Source: Streptomyces oceani (lineage in GTDB: Bacteria > Actinomycetota > Actinomycetes > Streptomycetales > Streptomycetaceae). Taken from it: a stretch of 49,837 bases of DNA. Positions 12,042-20,825 of this stretch are shown here, piece by piece. A program made the translations under genes and the position numbers. The stretch spans positions 251,299-301,135 of the forward strand of contig NZ_LJGU01000127.1 in the NCBI RefSeq assembly GCF_001751245.1. The letters run 5' to 3'. Every line of letters starts with the position of its first letter. Position 1 is the first letter of the stretch. Under the pieces are notes generated by a model. That model made no database searches. It was not told the DNA's origin and saw nothing but the letters and a program-made list of their open reading frames with translations.

Positions 12042-12644
12042 TCAGCTGCCGGCGTGCAGGACCGACGTGACCGACAGGGTTACCGCAGCACTCACGGAGC
12101 CGGGCAGGGTGACGTGTTCCCCCGGCGCGTGCACCCGATGACCGCGGTATTCACTGATGTGCGGGTCGCTCAGCACGTGGAGCCGACTGTGCTTACGGTC
12201 GACGATCAGATAAAGCGGAATCCCGGCTACCGCGTACGCCACCACCTTGGCCCGCAGGTCATTGGCGGAGTTGGTGGACGTGACCTCGATAACCATGCGG
12301 AAGGCGATCGGGTCATAGCAGTTGTTCTCACGCAGGTGCTCTCGGTAGTCGGCGTCGACCACCGAGAGGTCAGGCACGGCGAAGTCGGCTGGGCCGCCGG
12401 GAAGCCATACGCCGGCGCCCTGGAGCACCCGGGTGTGCGCACCGTGCAGCTCGGCGAGCGCGAAGGTCAGATCCGTCAGGGCCTCCGCGTGCGGCCCGTC
12501 CGGCGGTGGTGTCACGGTGATCTGGCCCCCGATGATCTCGACGCGATAGCCCGCCGGCAGCTCTGACCGCAGTCGCTGAGCCTGCCGCAACAGGCCCTCC
12601 CCACGCTCGCCGTCACATGGACGCTCGACTGCGGCTGCGGACAT
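12042..12644 (-). CDS. Uma2 family (DUF820) PD-(D/E)XK-like protein
   Basis: The product is 200 residues. The ATG at 12644 is supported by GGGAGG 6 nt upstream, although the frame remains open far beyond. The core has the Uma2 pattern: YRVEIIGGQITVTPPPDG near residues 32-49, VPDLSVVD, then VIEVTSTNSANDLRAKVVAYAVAGIPLYLIVDR. This places the nuclease-like D, E and K residues in VPDLSVVD and VIEVTSxxS..K. The family is predicted to be endonuclease-like and is very abundant in Actinobacteria and Cyanobacteria, with no established biological role. A second, distinct copy lies at 20163. Confidence 0.85.
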   Translation of the reverse strand: MSAAAVERPCDGERGEGLLRQAQRLRSELPAGYRVEIIGGQITVTPPPDGPHAEALTDLTFALAELHGAHTRVLQGAGVWLPGGPADFAVPDLSVVDADYREHLRENNCYDPIAFRMVIEVTSTNSANDLRAKVVAYAVAGIPLYLIVDRKHSRLHVLSDPHISEYRGHRVHAPGEHVTLPGSVSAAVTLSVTSVLHAGS

Positions 12645-12763
12645 GCACGCCTCCCGGGACTGGTTCGCGACCATCATCGTAGAACGGGCGGCCACGGCGT
12701 GCTCCACGCTCGGCTCGTCCCCGGGACGAGTGACCCCAGCTGGCACGCGTCCGGCACGGTGGC

Positions 12764-13669
12764 TCAGCGGCGCTTGGGCACCGGGATGCGGTCCAGGTCC
12801 CGGGCAGCCGTGAGTTCCCCCTCGAATCCGGCGGCACGCGCCTGGCGTACGAACGCCTCCGGGTCCGGGTAACGCTGGCTGAAGTGCGTGAGCACCAGAT
12901 GCCGTACGCCCGCGTCCGCGGCGACCCGGCCGGCCTGTCCGGCGGTCAGATGGCCGTGTTCGCCGGCGAGCGTGGCGTCCTCGTCCAGGAAGGTGGACTC
13001 GATCACCAGCAGGTCGCAGCCCTCGGCCAGTTCCTCCACGCCCGCGCACATCCGGGTGTCCATGACGAACGCGAAGCGCTGCCCCCGGCGGGGCACGCTG
13101 ACCTGCTCGAGCGTGACGCCACGGAGCGCGCCCTCGCGTCGTAGCCGCCCGACGTCCGGGCCGCTGATCCCGTACCCCGCGAGCCGTTCCGGCAGCATCC
13201 TGAGACCGTCCGGCTCCTCCAGTCGGTAGCCGAATGACTCGACGGGGTGCGAGAGTTGGCGCGCGCTCAGGGCGTACGCCGGTCCCTCGTACAGCACTTC
13301 GGAACGCAGTACGGGCGCCGGGCGCAGCGGCACCGTCTCGCGGTAGGCCGTCGCGTACCGCAGGCGGTCGAAGAAGCGCTGGCCGCTGGCCGGGAAGTGC
13401 GCGGTGATCGGATGCGGCACCCGGTCCAGGTTGATGCGCTGGATCACTCCGGCCAGTCCGAGGGAGTGGTCACCGTGGAAGTGGGTGACGCAGATCCGGT
13501 TGAGGTCGTGTGCGGCCACCGAGGCCCGCAGCATCTGACGCTGGGTGCCCTCGCCGGGGTCGAAGAGGATGCCCTCGCCGTCCCAGCGCAGGACGTAGCC
13601 GTTGTGGTTGCGGTGCCGGGTCGGGACCTGGCTGGCGGTGCCGAGTACCACCAGTTCGCGTACGGACAA
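12764..13669 (-). CDS. rnz: Ribonuclease Z
   Basis: The product is 301 residues, the usual size of the short bacterial form. It removes 3' trailers from tRNA precursors. The catalytic motif [11 protein letters not shown] gives H63, H65, D67 and H68, and later motifs ([32 protein letters not shown]) complete the metal site and the tRNase Z signature. The start appears to be TTG at 13669, 15 nt after the stop of the upstream HIT gene, so the two are probably co-transcribed. The two tRNA-Ala genes in this window encode no CCA, so trailer removal matters for them. Confidence 0.93.
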   Translation of the reverse strand: MSVRELVVLGTASQVPTRHRNHNGYVLRWDGEGILFDPGEGTQRQMLRASVAAHDLNRICVTHFHGDHSLGLAGVIQRINLDRVPHPITAHFPASGQRFFDRLRYATAYRETVPLRPAPVLRSEVLYEGPAYALSARQLSHPVESFGYRLEEPDGLRMLPERLAGYGISGPDVGRLRREGALRGVTLEQVSVPRRGQRFAFVMDTRMCAGVEELAEGCDLLVIESTFLDEDATLAGEHGHLTAGQAGRVAADAGVRHLVLTHFSQRYPDPEAFVRQARAAGFEGELTAARDLDRIPVPKRR

Positions 13670-13684
13670 CAGCGGTCACCCCGG

Positions 13685-14062
13685 TCAGCCGGGCGGCCAG
13701 TCGAGGCCGCGCCCGCCGAGGACGTGGGCGTGCGCGTGGAAGACGGTCTGTCCGGCGCCCGTACCGGTGTTGAAGACCACCCGGTAGCCCGTGCCGGGGC
13801 CGCCCTCGGACACCGCGAGCTTCTCCAGCGCTGCCACCTCGCCCGCCTCCCGCAACACGTCCGCGGCGACCTGCGGTGCCTCGGTGGCCAACGTCACCGC
13901 GTCCCGGTGGTGCGCCTTCGGGATCACCAACACGTGGACGGGGGCCTGTGGGTTGATGTCCCGGAACGCCACGGTGGTCTCGGTGTCCCGTACGACGGTA
14001 GCGGGCACCTCACCCGCCACGATCTTGCAGAACAGGCAGTCGGCCTGCGGTTCTCCCGCCAC
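13685..14062 (-). CDS. HIT (histidine triad) nucleotide-binding protein
   Basis: The product is 125 residues from GTG 14062, chosen because GGGAGG lies 8 nt upstream; the longer frame would start at GTG 14101. The N-terminus DCLFCKIVAGEVP and the C-terminal triad HAHAHVLGGRGLDWPPG are the hallmarks of HinT-type purine nucleoside phosphoramidases. CLFC is the zinc-like pair seen in this branch. It precedes rnz by 15 nt and lies 155 nt after rsmE on the same strand. Confidence 0.93.
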   Translation of the reverse strand: MAGEPQADCLFCKIVAGEVPATVVRDTETTVAFRDINPQAPVHVLVIPKAHHRDAVTLATEAPQVAADVLREAGEVAALEKLAVSEGGPGTGYRVVFNTGTGAGQTVFHAHAHVLGGRGLDWPPG

Positions 14063-14217
14063 TGTGGCGCCTCCCGCTGTCGATGAGGAATCCGTACGCA
14101 CCGGATGCTACCGGCAACCGACCAGCGCGCTCGGCTCCGCACCCCGCGGACGGGCGTACGGCCATGACCCTGGTGCCGGCCTGACGCTGGCGCGCCGACG
14201 CCGGTACCACCACATGC

Positions 14218-14961
14218 TCAGGCGCCACCCCAGCGTCCCGTACGCCCCATCAGCAGCGCCGCGGCGGCCGTACCAGCCGTGGAGGTGCGCAGCACGCTCG
14301 GGCCGAGCCGGTACGGCTGGGCACCCGCCTCGGCGAACGCCCCCAGTTCGGCCGGGCTGATCCCGCCCTCCGGACCCACCACCAGCACGATGTCACCCTC
14401 CGCCGGCAGTTCGGCGGCGGCGAGCGGGAGCCCACCCTCCTCGTGCAGTACGGCACCGAACGCGGCGGCCGCCAGCCAGCGGGCCGGCTCCGTCCCCCCG
14501 ATCGGCTCCGCGACGTGCGGAAAGCGCAGTCTTCTCGCCTGCTTGCCCGCCTCCCGCGCAGTACGCCGCCACTTCTCGAGCGACTTCGCGGCGCGCTCGC
14601 CCCGCCACTGGGTGACACAACGGGAGGCCGCCCAGGGCACGATGGTGTCCACACCGGTCTCCGTCATGGTCTCCACCGCCAACTCACCCCGCTCTCCCTT
14701 GGGCAGCGCCTGGACCACGGTCAGCCGGGGCCGTGGCGGCGGTTCCGTGCGCACCCGGGTCACCTCGGCTGTCAGCCGGTCCTTGCCCTCGACCGAGAGC
14801 ACCGTGGCGTCCGCGCCGGTGCCCTCACCGTCGGTCAGCGTGATCTCCTCACCGGGCTTCACGCGGCGTACGGACACCGCGTGCCGCCCCTCGGGCCCGT
14901 CCAGGAGGAGACGGCCGGCGGCGAGCGCCTGCGGGGCGGCGACGAACATCGGAGCGGTCAC
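14218..14961 (-). CDS. rsmE: 16S rRNA (uracil-1498-N3)-methyltransferase
   Basis: The product is 247 residues. The N-terminal PUA-like region (MFVAAPQALAAGRLLLDGPEGRHAVSVRRVKPGEE) precedes the SPOUT methyltransferase domain, whose knot motifs VVGPEGGISPAE and RLGPSVLRTSTAG bind S-adenosylmethionine. It methylates U1498 of 16S rRNA. The GTG start at 14961 overlaps the stop of the upstream nitronate monooxygenase gene by four bases (GTGA), which fixes the start and indicates coupled translation. Confidence 0.94.
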   Translation of the reverse strand: MTAPMFVAAPQALAAGRLLLDGPEGRHAVSVRRVKPGEEITLTDGEGTGADATVLSVEGKDRLTAEVTRVRTEPPPRPRLTVVQALPKGERGELAVETMTETGVDTIVPWAASRCVTQWRGERAAKSLEKWRRTAREAGKQARRLRFPHVAEPIGGTEPARWLAAAAFGAVLHEEGGLPLAAAELPAEGDIVLVVGPEGGISPAELGAFAEAGAQPYRLGPSVLRTSTAGTAAAALLMGRTGRWGGA

Positions 14962-16043
14962 GCGACGCCTCGCTCGGTCATGCCCTCCCGGGCCACGGAC
15001 AGTTCGGCCGCGAGCACCTCCACCAGCTGCCCGGCCGGCAGATCCCGCGCCAGCTGGTGGCCCTGACCCGCCCACAGCGCCATGCCCTGCGGGTCACCGA
15101 CACGCGCCGCGGCCTTTCGCAGCCCGGCGGTGAGGTGGTGGACCTGTGGATACGCGGCGGGCGCGTACGGTCCGTGCTCCCGCACGAAGCGGTTGACCAG
15201 CCCGCGGGCGAGTCTGCCGGAGAAGGCCCGGGTGAGTTCGGTGCGGCCGTACAGCGGGTCCGTCAGGGCCCGCTTGTGCAGCGGACTGGCCCCGGACTCC
15301 GGGCACGCCAGGAACGCGGTGCCCAACTGCGCCGCGCTCGCACCCGCGGCCAGCACGGCGGCGACCTGTCCGCCCCGCATCAGCCCGCCGGAGGCGATCA
15401 TGGGAAGCCGCACCGTCTCCTTGATCCGGGTCAGCAGCGGCAGCAGCGCGCTGTGTGAACCGGTGCCGTCCAACTCGGGATCGTCCTCGTACGAGCCGTG
15501 GTGCCCGCCGGCCTCCACACCCTGCACGCACACCGCGCCGGCACCGGCTGCCTCCGCCTGCTGAGCCTCGGGGACCGAGGTGACGGTGACCACGGTGAAC
15601 GTACCCAGTCCGGCGAGGCGTTCGAGGACCTGCGGAGCGGGGCAGCCGAAGGTGAACGAGACCAACGGCACCGGGTGCTCGAGCAGTACGGCCAACTTGC
15701 CCTCGAAGGCGTCGTCAGCGCCCTGGTCGGTGTCTCCCAGCGGCGTCTCGTACCACCTGGCCTCTCCGGCGAGTTGCTCGCGGTAGCCCCGCAGCGCGGC
15801 CGGGTCGGCGTTGTCCGGCTGCGGCAGGAAGAGGTTCACGCCGAACGGCCGGTCGTTCAGCCCGCGCAGCTGTCGGATCTCCCCGTACATCGCCTCCGGC
15901 GTCTTGTAACCCGCGGCGAGGAAACCGAGGCCGCCGGCCTCGCCCACCGCCGCGGCCAGCTCCGGACCGGCGGCACCGCCGGCCATCGGAGCCTGCACGA
16001 GGGGGTGTTCGGAGAAGTCAGCGAGCGCTGTCCCAGCGGCCAT
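14958..16043 (-). CDS. Nitronate monooxygenase
   Basis: The product is 361 residues, an FMN-dependent TIM-barrel enzyme of the 2-nitropropane dioxygenase family. It oxidises alkyl nitronates such as propionate-3-nitronate to non-toxic products. Diagnostic segments are VQAPMAGG near residue 17, the QGVEAGGHHGS flavin/substrate motif, ASGGLMRGGQVAAVLAAGA and LGTAFLACPES. The gene heads a minus-strand pair with rsmE. The functional link between them is not obvious, but the same order is, as I recall, common in Streptomyces. Confidence 0.9.
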   Translation of the reverse strand: MAAGTALADFSEHPLVQAPMAGGAAGPELAAAVGEAGGLGFLAAGYKTPEAMYGEIRQLRGLNDRPFGVNLFLPQPDNADPAALRGYREQLAGEARWYETPLGDTDQGADDAFEGKLAVLLEHPVPLVSFTFGCPAPQVLERLAGLGTFTVVTVTSVPEAQQAEAAGAGAVCVQGVEAGGHHGSYEDDPELDGTGSHSALLPLLTRIKETVRLPMIASGGLMRGGQVAAVLAAGASAAQLGTAFLACPESGASPLHKRALTDPLYGRTELTRAFSGRLARGLVNRFVREHGPYAPAAYPQVHHLTAGLRKAAARVGDPQGMALWAGQGHQLARDLPAGQLVEVLAAELSVAREGMTERGVA

Positions 16044-16152
16044 GACGTCATCCTGTCACGCGGCCGCGCCCCGCACCTCCCCGCCCGCGCCGAGACGGGA
16101 CGCCGGTGTCCGGGGATCCGTGTACTGCTGGGCCTCAGCGGACGTTTGGGGC

Positions 16153-17286
16153 TCAGCGGCCGTTGAAGGCATCCTTCAATCGGGAGAACAGCCCCTGTTG
16201 CCCGGGCTGGAAGTGCCCCTCCGGCCGCTCCTCACCGCGCATCTGGGAGAGCTGGCGCAGCAACTCCTCCTGCTCCGTGTCCATCTTGGTCGGCGTCAAC
16301 ACCTCGACGTGCACGATCAGCTGGCCCCGGCCACCGCCGCGCAGGTGTGTGACACCACGCTCGTGCAGCGGGATCGACTGGCCGGACTGGGTGCCGGGCC
16401 GGATGTCCACCTCTTCCTTGCCGTCCAGCGTCTCGAGCGGCACCTTGGTGCCCAGCGCGGCGGCCGTCATGGGGATGGTGACCGTGCAGTGCAGGTCGTC
16501 GCCACGACGCTGGAAGGTGGGGTGCGACGCTTCGTGGATCTCCACGTAGAGGTCGCCCGCGGGCCCGCCGCCCGGGCCGACCTCGCCCTCGCCGGCGAGC
16601 TGGATACGGGTGCCGTTGTCGACACCGGCCGGCACCTTGACGGTGAGCGTACGCCGCGAGCGGATACGGCCGTCTCCCGCGCACTCCGGGCACGGGGTGG
16701 GCACCACCGTGCCGAAACCCTGGCACTGCGGGCAGGGGCGGGAGGTCATGACCTGGCCCAGGAAGGAACGGGTGACCTGGGAGACCTCCCCACGGCCCCG
16801 GCACATGTCACAGGTCTGCGCGGAGGTCCCGGGGGCGGCGCCCTCGCCGCTGCAACTGCCGCAGACCGTCGCCGTGTCGACCTGGATGTCCTTGGTCGTG
16901 CCGAAGGCGGCCTCGTCCAACTCGACGTCGAGCCGGATCATGGCGTCCTGACCCCGACGGGTACGCGAACGCGGTCCGCGCTGCGAGGCCGTACCGAAGA
17001 AGGCGTCCATGATGTCGGAGAAGTTCCCGAAGCCCGCGCCGAAACCGCCGGCCCCGCCGCCACCGGCAGCCGAGGCCGGGTCGCCACCGAGGTCGTAGAC
17101 CTGCTTCTTCTGGGGATCGGACAGCACCTCGTAGGCGGTGTTGATCTCCTTGAAGCGGTCCTGGGTCTTCGGGTCCGGGTTGACGTCCGGGTGGAGTTCC
17201 CGCGCCAACCGGCGGAAGGCCTTCTTGATCTCGTCCTGCGAGGCGTCCCGCTGCACGCCGAGGACCGCGTAGTAGTCCGTCGCCAC
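16153..17286 (-). CDS. dnaJ: Chaperone DnaJ (DnaJ2 type)
   Basis: The product is 377 residues. The J domain carries HPDVNPDPK (about residues 33-41) and is followed by a glycine/phenylalanine-rich linker. Four zinc-finger repeats come next (CGSCSGEG, CDMCRGRG, CPQCQGFG, CPECAGDG), then the C-terminal substrate-binding domain. It is a full type I DnaJ that delivers clients to DnaK. GTG 17286 abuts the TAA of hrcA with no gap, so it is the second gene of an hrcA-dnaJ operon under the CIRCE operator upstream of hrcA. Confidence 0.96.
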   Translation of the reverse strand: MATDYYAVLGVQRDASQDEIKKAFRRLARELHPDVNPDPKTQDRFKEINTAYEVLSDPQKKQVYDLGGDPASAAGGGGAGGFGAGFGNFSDIMDAFFGTASQRGPRSRTRRGQDAMIRLDVELDEAAFGTTKDIQVDTATVCGSCSGEGAAPGTSAQTCDMCRGRGEVSQVTRSFLGQVMTSRPCPQCQGFGTVVPTPCPECAGDGRIRSRRTLTVKVPAGVDNGTRIQLAGEGEVGPGGGPAGDLYVEIHEASHPTFQRRGDDLHCTVTIPMTAAALGTKVPLETLDGKEEVDIRPGTQSGQSIPLHERGVTHLRGGGRGQLIVHVEVLTPTKMDTEQEELLRQLSQMRGEERPEGHFQPGQQGLFSRLKDAFNGR

Positions 17287-18303
17287 TTACGACTCCGCGA
17301 GGATCTGTCCGACGTAACGTGCCACTGCGCGTACCGCTCCCATCGTTCCGGGGTAGTCCATCCGGGTCGGCCCGACCACGCCGAGCTTGGCGACCGCCTC
17401 TTCGCCTGAACCGTAGCCGACCGATACCACCGATGTGGAACTCAGGCCCTCATGGGCGTTCTCATGACCGATTCGCACGGTCATGCCCGAGTCGGTGGCC
17501 TCCCCCAGGAGTTTGAGCAGGACGACCTGTTCCTCCAGTGCTTCCAGCACCGGCCGGATGGTGAGGGGAAAATCATGGTCGAAGCGGGTGAGATTGGCGG
17601 TGCCGCCGATCATCAGCCGCTCCTCGGTCTCCTCGACCAGTGTCTCCAACAGCGTGGCGAGCACCGCCGAGATCGTGCCACGGTCCTCCGCGTCGAAGCC
17701 CTCCGGGAGGTCCTGCACCAGCCGCGGCACCTCCGCGAAGCGCTGACCGGCGATGCAGCTGTTCAGCCGGGCACGCAGGTCCGCGACGGTGTTGTCGACG
17801 ATCGGCGCGGGGCAGTCGACCAACCGCTGCTCGACCCGCCCCGTATCGGTGATCAGCACCAGCATCAGCCGCGCCGGCGCCAGAGACAGCAGCTCCACGT
17901 GCCGCACGGTGGAGCGGGTGAGCGAGGGATACTGCACCACCGCGACCTTGCGGGTCAACTGCGCCAGCAGCCGGACCGTACGCCCCACCACGTCGTCCAG
18001 GTCCACGGCGCCGTCCAGGAAGTTCTGGATGGCGCGGCGCTCCGGTGAGGTCATCGGCTTGACTCCGGCCAACCGGTCGACGAAGAGCCGATAGCCCTTG
18101 TCGGTCGGCACCCGCCCGGCGCTGGTGTGCGGCTGCGCGATGAAGCCGTCGTCCTCCAGCGCCGCCATGTCGTTACGGACCGTGGCTGGGGAGACCTGCA
18201 GGTTGTGCCGCTCGGTCAGCGCCTTGGAACCAACCGGCTCCTCCGTGCCGACGTAGTCCTGAACGATGGCGCGCAGCACTTCCAGTCTTCGTTCACCGAG
18301 CAT
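17287..18303 (-). CDS. hrcA: Heat-inducible transcription repressor HrcA
   Basis: The product is 338 residues from ATG 18303, which has a near-perfect AAGGAGGT ribosome site 6 nt upstream; the longer frame is not needed. The N-terminal winged helix includes [17 protein letters not shown], and the rest is the GAF-like and dimerisation region. HrcA represses chaperone genes by binding CIRCE and needs GroEL to be active. A perfect CIRCE lies 39-65 nt upstream, so the operon is autoregulated. Confidence 0.96.
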   Translation of the reverse strand: MLGERRLEVLRAIVQDYVGTEEPVGSKALTERHNLQVSPATVRNDMAALEDDGFIAQPHTSAGRVPTDKGYRLFVDRLAGVKPMTSPERRAIQNFLDGAVDLDDVVGRTVRLLAQLTRKVAVVQYPSLTRSTVRHVELLSLAPARLMLVLITDTGRVEQRLVDCPAPIVDNTVADLRARLNSCIAGQRFAEVPRLVQDLPEGFDAEDRGTISAVLATLLETLVEETEERLMIGGTANLTRFDHDFPLTIRPVLEALEEQVVLLKLLGEATDSGMTVRIGHENAHEGLSSTSVVSVGYGSGEEAVAKLGVVGPTRMDYPGTMGAVRAVARYVGQILAES

Positions 18304-18341
18304 CCGCGCACCTCCTTCACAAGCGGCTCCGGTCCCGCGGC

Positions 18342-18368
18342 CTGGCACTCACGACCGGGGAGTGCCAG
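18342..18368. promoter_or_regulatory. CIRCE operator (HrcA binding site)
   Basis: CTGGCACTC (18342-18350), a 9-nt spacer, then GAGTGCCAG (18360-18368): a perfect 9-9-9 inverted repeat matching the CIRCE element. It begins 11 nt after the putative -10, so a bound repressor would cover the transcription start. Confidence 0.95.
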
Positions 18369-18379
18369 TCACCGGAGCA

Positions 18380-18410
18380 AGTGTACGGCCGGATGCCGTG
18401 CGGGGGGCAA
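18380..18410 (-). promoter_or_regulatory. Putative hrcA-dnaJ promoter
   Basis: On the minus strand TTGCCC (18405-18410), 19 nt, TACACT (18380-18385) resembles a vegetative promoter. The spacing is slightly long. Position relative to the CIRCE fits HrcA repression. Confidence 0.5.
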
Positions 18411-18493
18411 GGGTGGGCGCGGGCGAGCACGGCGGGTGATCGCGAGGGCACCCCCGCGCCGGACGCCGGGCCGCCGAGTGCCAGACGCCGGAC

Positions 18494-18529
18494 GCGGGAT
18501 GCGCGAGGGCCGCGGGATGCGCGAGGGCC
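18494..18529. repeat. Two-copy 18-bp tandem repeat
   Basis: The unit GCGGGATGCGCGAGGGCC occurs twice head to tail with no mismatch in the gap before the MBL gene. It is not coding on the evidence available. It may be slippage-prone. Confidence 0.8.
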
Positions 18530-18551
18530 GCGGGCCGGATAGCGTCCCGGT

Positions 18552-19274
18552 GTGCGCGCTCCCCCGGAAGAACTCACGCCCGGAGTCGTACGCTTCCGGC
18601 TCCCCCGCTGGGACGCGACGGTCGGCGCCGTCGCCGGGGCCGACGGAGTACTCGTCGTCGACGCCGGGTCGAGCCTGCGCGAGGGCGCCGCCGTCCGGCA
18701 CGCCGTACGGCAACGTTTCGGCCTGCCGGTGACCCAACTGGCACTCACCCATGCCCACTTCGACCATGTGCTCGGTGCCGCCGCCTTCGCCGGCGCCCGG
18801 GTGTACGGCGCGGTGGGGGTGGACACGCTCCTCGGCTCGGCCGGCCGGGTCTCGCTGTACGAGGAGGCCGTCCGGCACGGTCTGGGACGGGAAGCCGCGG
18901 CGGAGGCGGCCGACGTCCTCGTACGGCCGAGGCACGCCGTGTCCGGCGAGCTGACCCTGTCTCTCGGTGGCGGTCGGCAGGTGCTGCTCGCCAACGTCGG
19001 CCCAGGACACACGGGACACGATCTGGCCGTGTTCGTGCCGGGCCACACCCCTGGCGAAGCTGAGACGGTCTTCTGCGGTGACCTCGTGGAGGAGTCCGGC
19101 CCGCCGCAGGCCGGGGCGGACGCCCGCCCCAGCCGCTGGCCCGAGGCCCTGGACCGGCTGCTGGCGCTCGGCGGCCCGGACGCCGCCTACGTGCCCGGGC
19201 ACGGCGCCGTGGTGGACGCGGCGTTCGTACGCGCTCAACGCGACCACCTGGCTCGGCGGTTCGGTGCCGGGTGA
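18552..19274 (+). CDS. MBL-fold metallo-hydrolase
   Basis: The product is 240 residues from GTG 18552. Metal motifs are THAHFDHVLGA, a GPGHTGHDLAVFV histidine, FCGDLVEE and the C-terminal YVPGHGAVVD, so the dinuclear centre is complete. The substrate is unknown. Its TGA overlaps a possible GTG start of the next gene (GTGA), so it is in an operon with the DUF3097 gene. The ribosome site is weak. Confidence 0.8.
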   Translation: MRAPPEELTPGVVRFRLPRWDATVGAVAGADGVLVVDAGSSLREGAAVRHAVRQRFGLPVTQLALTHAHFDHVLGAAAFAGARVYGAVGVDTLLGSAGRVSLYEEAVRHGLGREAAAEAADVLVRPRHAVSGELTLSLGGGRQVLLANVGPGHTGHDLAVFVPGHTPGEAETVFCGDLVEESGPPQAGADARPSRWPEALDRLLALGGPDAAYVPGHGAVVDAAFVRAQRDHLARRFGAG

Positions 19275-19285
19275 AGAATGGGCGC

Positions 19286-20134
19286 ATGCGCAGCCGCAGT
19301 TACGACCCGGATCTCACCCCACCCTGGAAGCGCCGGAAGACCGCCACCGAGGTGACCGCCGCACCCGGACTGGTGGTCGAGGAGGTCAGCACCGGCTTCT
19401 GCGGGGCGGTGATCCGCTGTGAGAAGACGGCGCGGGGCCTCACCGTCACCCTGGAGGACCGCTTCGGCAAGCACCGGGTCTTCCCCATGGAGCCACGGGG
19501 TTTCCTGTTGGAGGGCCAGCCGGTGACTCTCGTACGGCCACGCGCCGCCACCCCGACTTCCCCCGCGGGGAAGGGGCGCACCGCCTCGGGCTCGGTCGCG
19601 GTGCCGGACACCCGGGCACGGGTGGCGCGCGCCGGGCGGATCTACGTCGAGGGGCGGCACGACGCCGAGCTGGTGGAGAAGGTCTGGGGAGACGACCTGC
19701 GGATCGAGGGCGTGGTGGTGGAGTACCTCGCGGGGGTGGACGATCTCCCGGGCGTGGTGCGGGAGTTCGGTCCGGGCCCGGACGCCAGGCTGGGCGTACT
19801 GGTGGACCACCTGGTGCCGGGGTCGAAGGAGTCGCGCATCGCTGCCCAGGTGACTCATGAGGACGTGCTGGTCGTGGGGCATCCGTACATCGACATCTGG
19901 CAGGCAGTGAAGCCGGCCTCGGCGGGGATCGAGGCATGGCCCCGGGTGCCGCGCGGGCAGGACTGGAAGACCGGCGTGTGCCGAGCCCTGGGCTGGCCGG
20001 ACAACACGGGCGCGGCATGGCAGCGGCTGCTGGGGGCGGTGGGGTCGTACAAGGACCTGGAACCGGAACTGCTGGGGCGGGTGGAGGAGCTGATCGACTT
20101 CGTGACGGCGCCGCCCGACGGGCACCCGGGCTGA
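19286..20134 (+). CDS. DUF3097 family protein, possible Toprim-like
   Basis: The product is 282 residues from ATG 19286. An alternative GTG at 19271 overlaps the previous stop and would add five residues. The N-terminal WKRRKTATEVTAAPGLVVEEVSTGFCGAVI pattern is what I associate with the actinobacterial DUF3097 family. The central segment RIYVEGRHDAELVEKVWGDDLR, followed about 50 residues later by LGVLVDHLVPGSKESR, resembles the glutamate and aspartate motifs of Toprim domains as in RNase M5 or primases; this is inference only. No function is established. The gene is coupled to the MBL hydrolase gene upstream. Confidence 0.75.
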   Translation: MRSRSYDPDLTPPWKRRKTATEVTAAPGLVVEEVSTGFCGAVIRCEKTARGLTVTLEDRFGKHRVFPMEPRGFLLEGQPVTLVRPRAATPTSPAGKGRTASGSVAVPDTRARVARAGRIYVEGRHDAELVEKVWGDDLRIEGVVVEYLAGVDDLPGVVREFGPGPDARLGVLVDHLVPGSKESRIAAQVTHEDVLVVGHPYIDIWQAVKPASAGIEAWPRVPRGQDWKTGVCRALGWPDNTGAAWQRLLGAVGSYKDLEPELLGRVEELIDFVTAPPDGHPG

Positions 20135-20162
20135 GACCCGCGCGGCAGCGGGACCGGCAGGG

Positions 20163-20714
20163 TCAGGGCTGGGTACGGAACGAGGACGTCTCGAGCGTGA
20201 CGTCCAGCGACTCAAGCGGGATCGGCTCCTCGAACTTGGAGATCCGCTCCACCCGGTAGTCAGCCGCCGCTCCAACACCGGCCGGCTCCGTGAACAGCAC
20301 GCAACGACCCGACAGCGGATCGATCACCAGATACGCCGGCACGCCACCAGCGGCGTAGATCGAGCGCTTCAGCCGATAGTCCCGATCGACGCTGTTCCTC
20401 GAGACGACCTCCAGAACCAGTGTCACCGCAGGGGCCGGAATCAGCCGCCCCGGCCCCTCGAACGCAGCTGGGTCCAGCACCACGAGGCCTGGCTGCGGCT
20501 CGCTGGCCTCGCCGGGAATGGCGATGTCCTGCGTCTGTAGTCGATCCCACCGCGCGGGCGGGATCTGGTCCGCCACGGACTGCACGATCTTGTTGTGCAC
20601 CCAGTCCGAGCCGGCCATCATCACGATGTCCCCCCGCAACAGCTCAGCCTTGTACCCCTCCGGCACCTCAAGTTGTTCGAAGAGCTGTATCGCCCGGTCA
20701 TCAATGGCTGTCAC
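20163..20714 (-). CDS. Uma2 family (DUF820) PD-(D/E)XK-like protein, second copy
   Basis: The product is 183 residues from GTG 20714, which has GGGAGG about 8 nt upstream. The core follows the Uma2 plan: EGYKAELLRGDIVMM, a PGLVVLD segment, LVLEVVSRNSVDRDYRLKRSIYAAGGVPAYLVIDP, with catalytic-type D, E and K positions retained. It is clearly divergent from the Uma2 protein at 12042 and not a recent duplicate. It sits convergent to the DUF3097 gene. The function is unknown. Confidence 0.83.
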   Translation of the reverse strand: MTAIDDRAIQLFEQLEVPEGYKAELLRGDIVMMAGSDWVHNKIVQSVADQIPPARWDRLQTQDIAIPGEASEPQPGLVVLDPAAFEGPGRLIPAPAVTLVLEVVSRNSVDRDYRLKRSIYAAGGVPAYLVIDPLSGRCVLFTEPAGVGAAADYRVERISKFEEPIPLESLDVTLETSSFRTQP

Positions 20715-20825
20715 CGCTTCGCCCTCCCACTCCGTGTGCACTCAGAGTAACGCTCCTCGGAGGTACACGCACCAGCTGGGATACGGGGCCACGCCTTCGG
20801 GTGACGATGCCGGACAATGGCGTTC

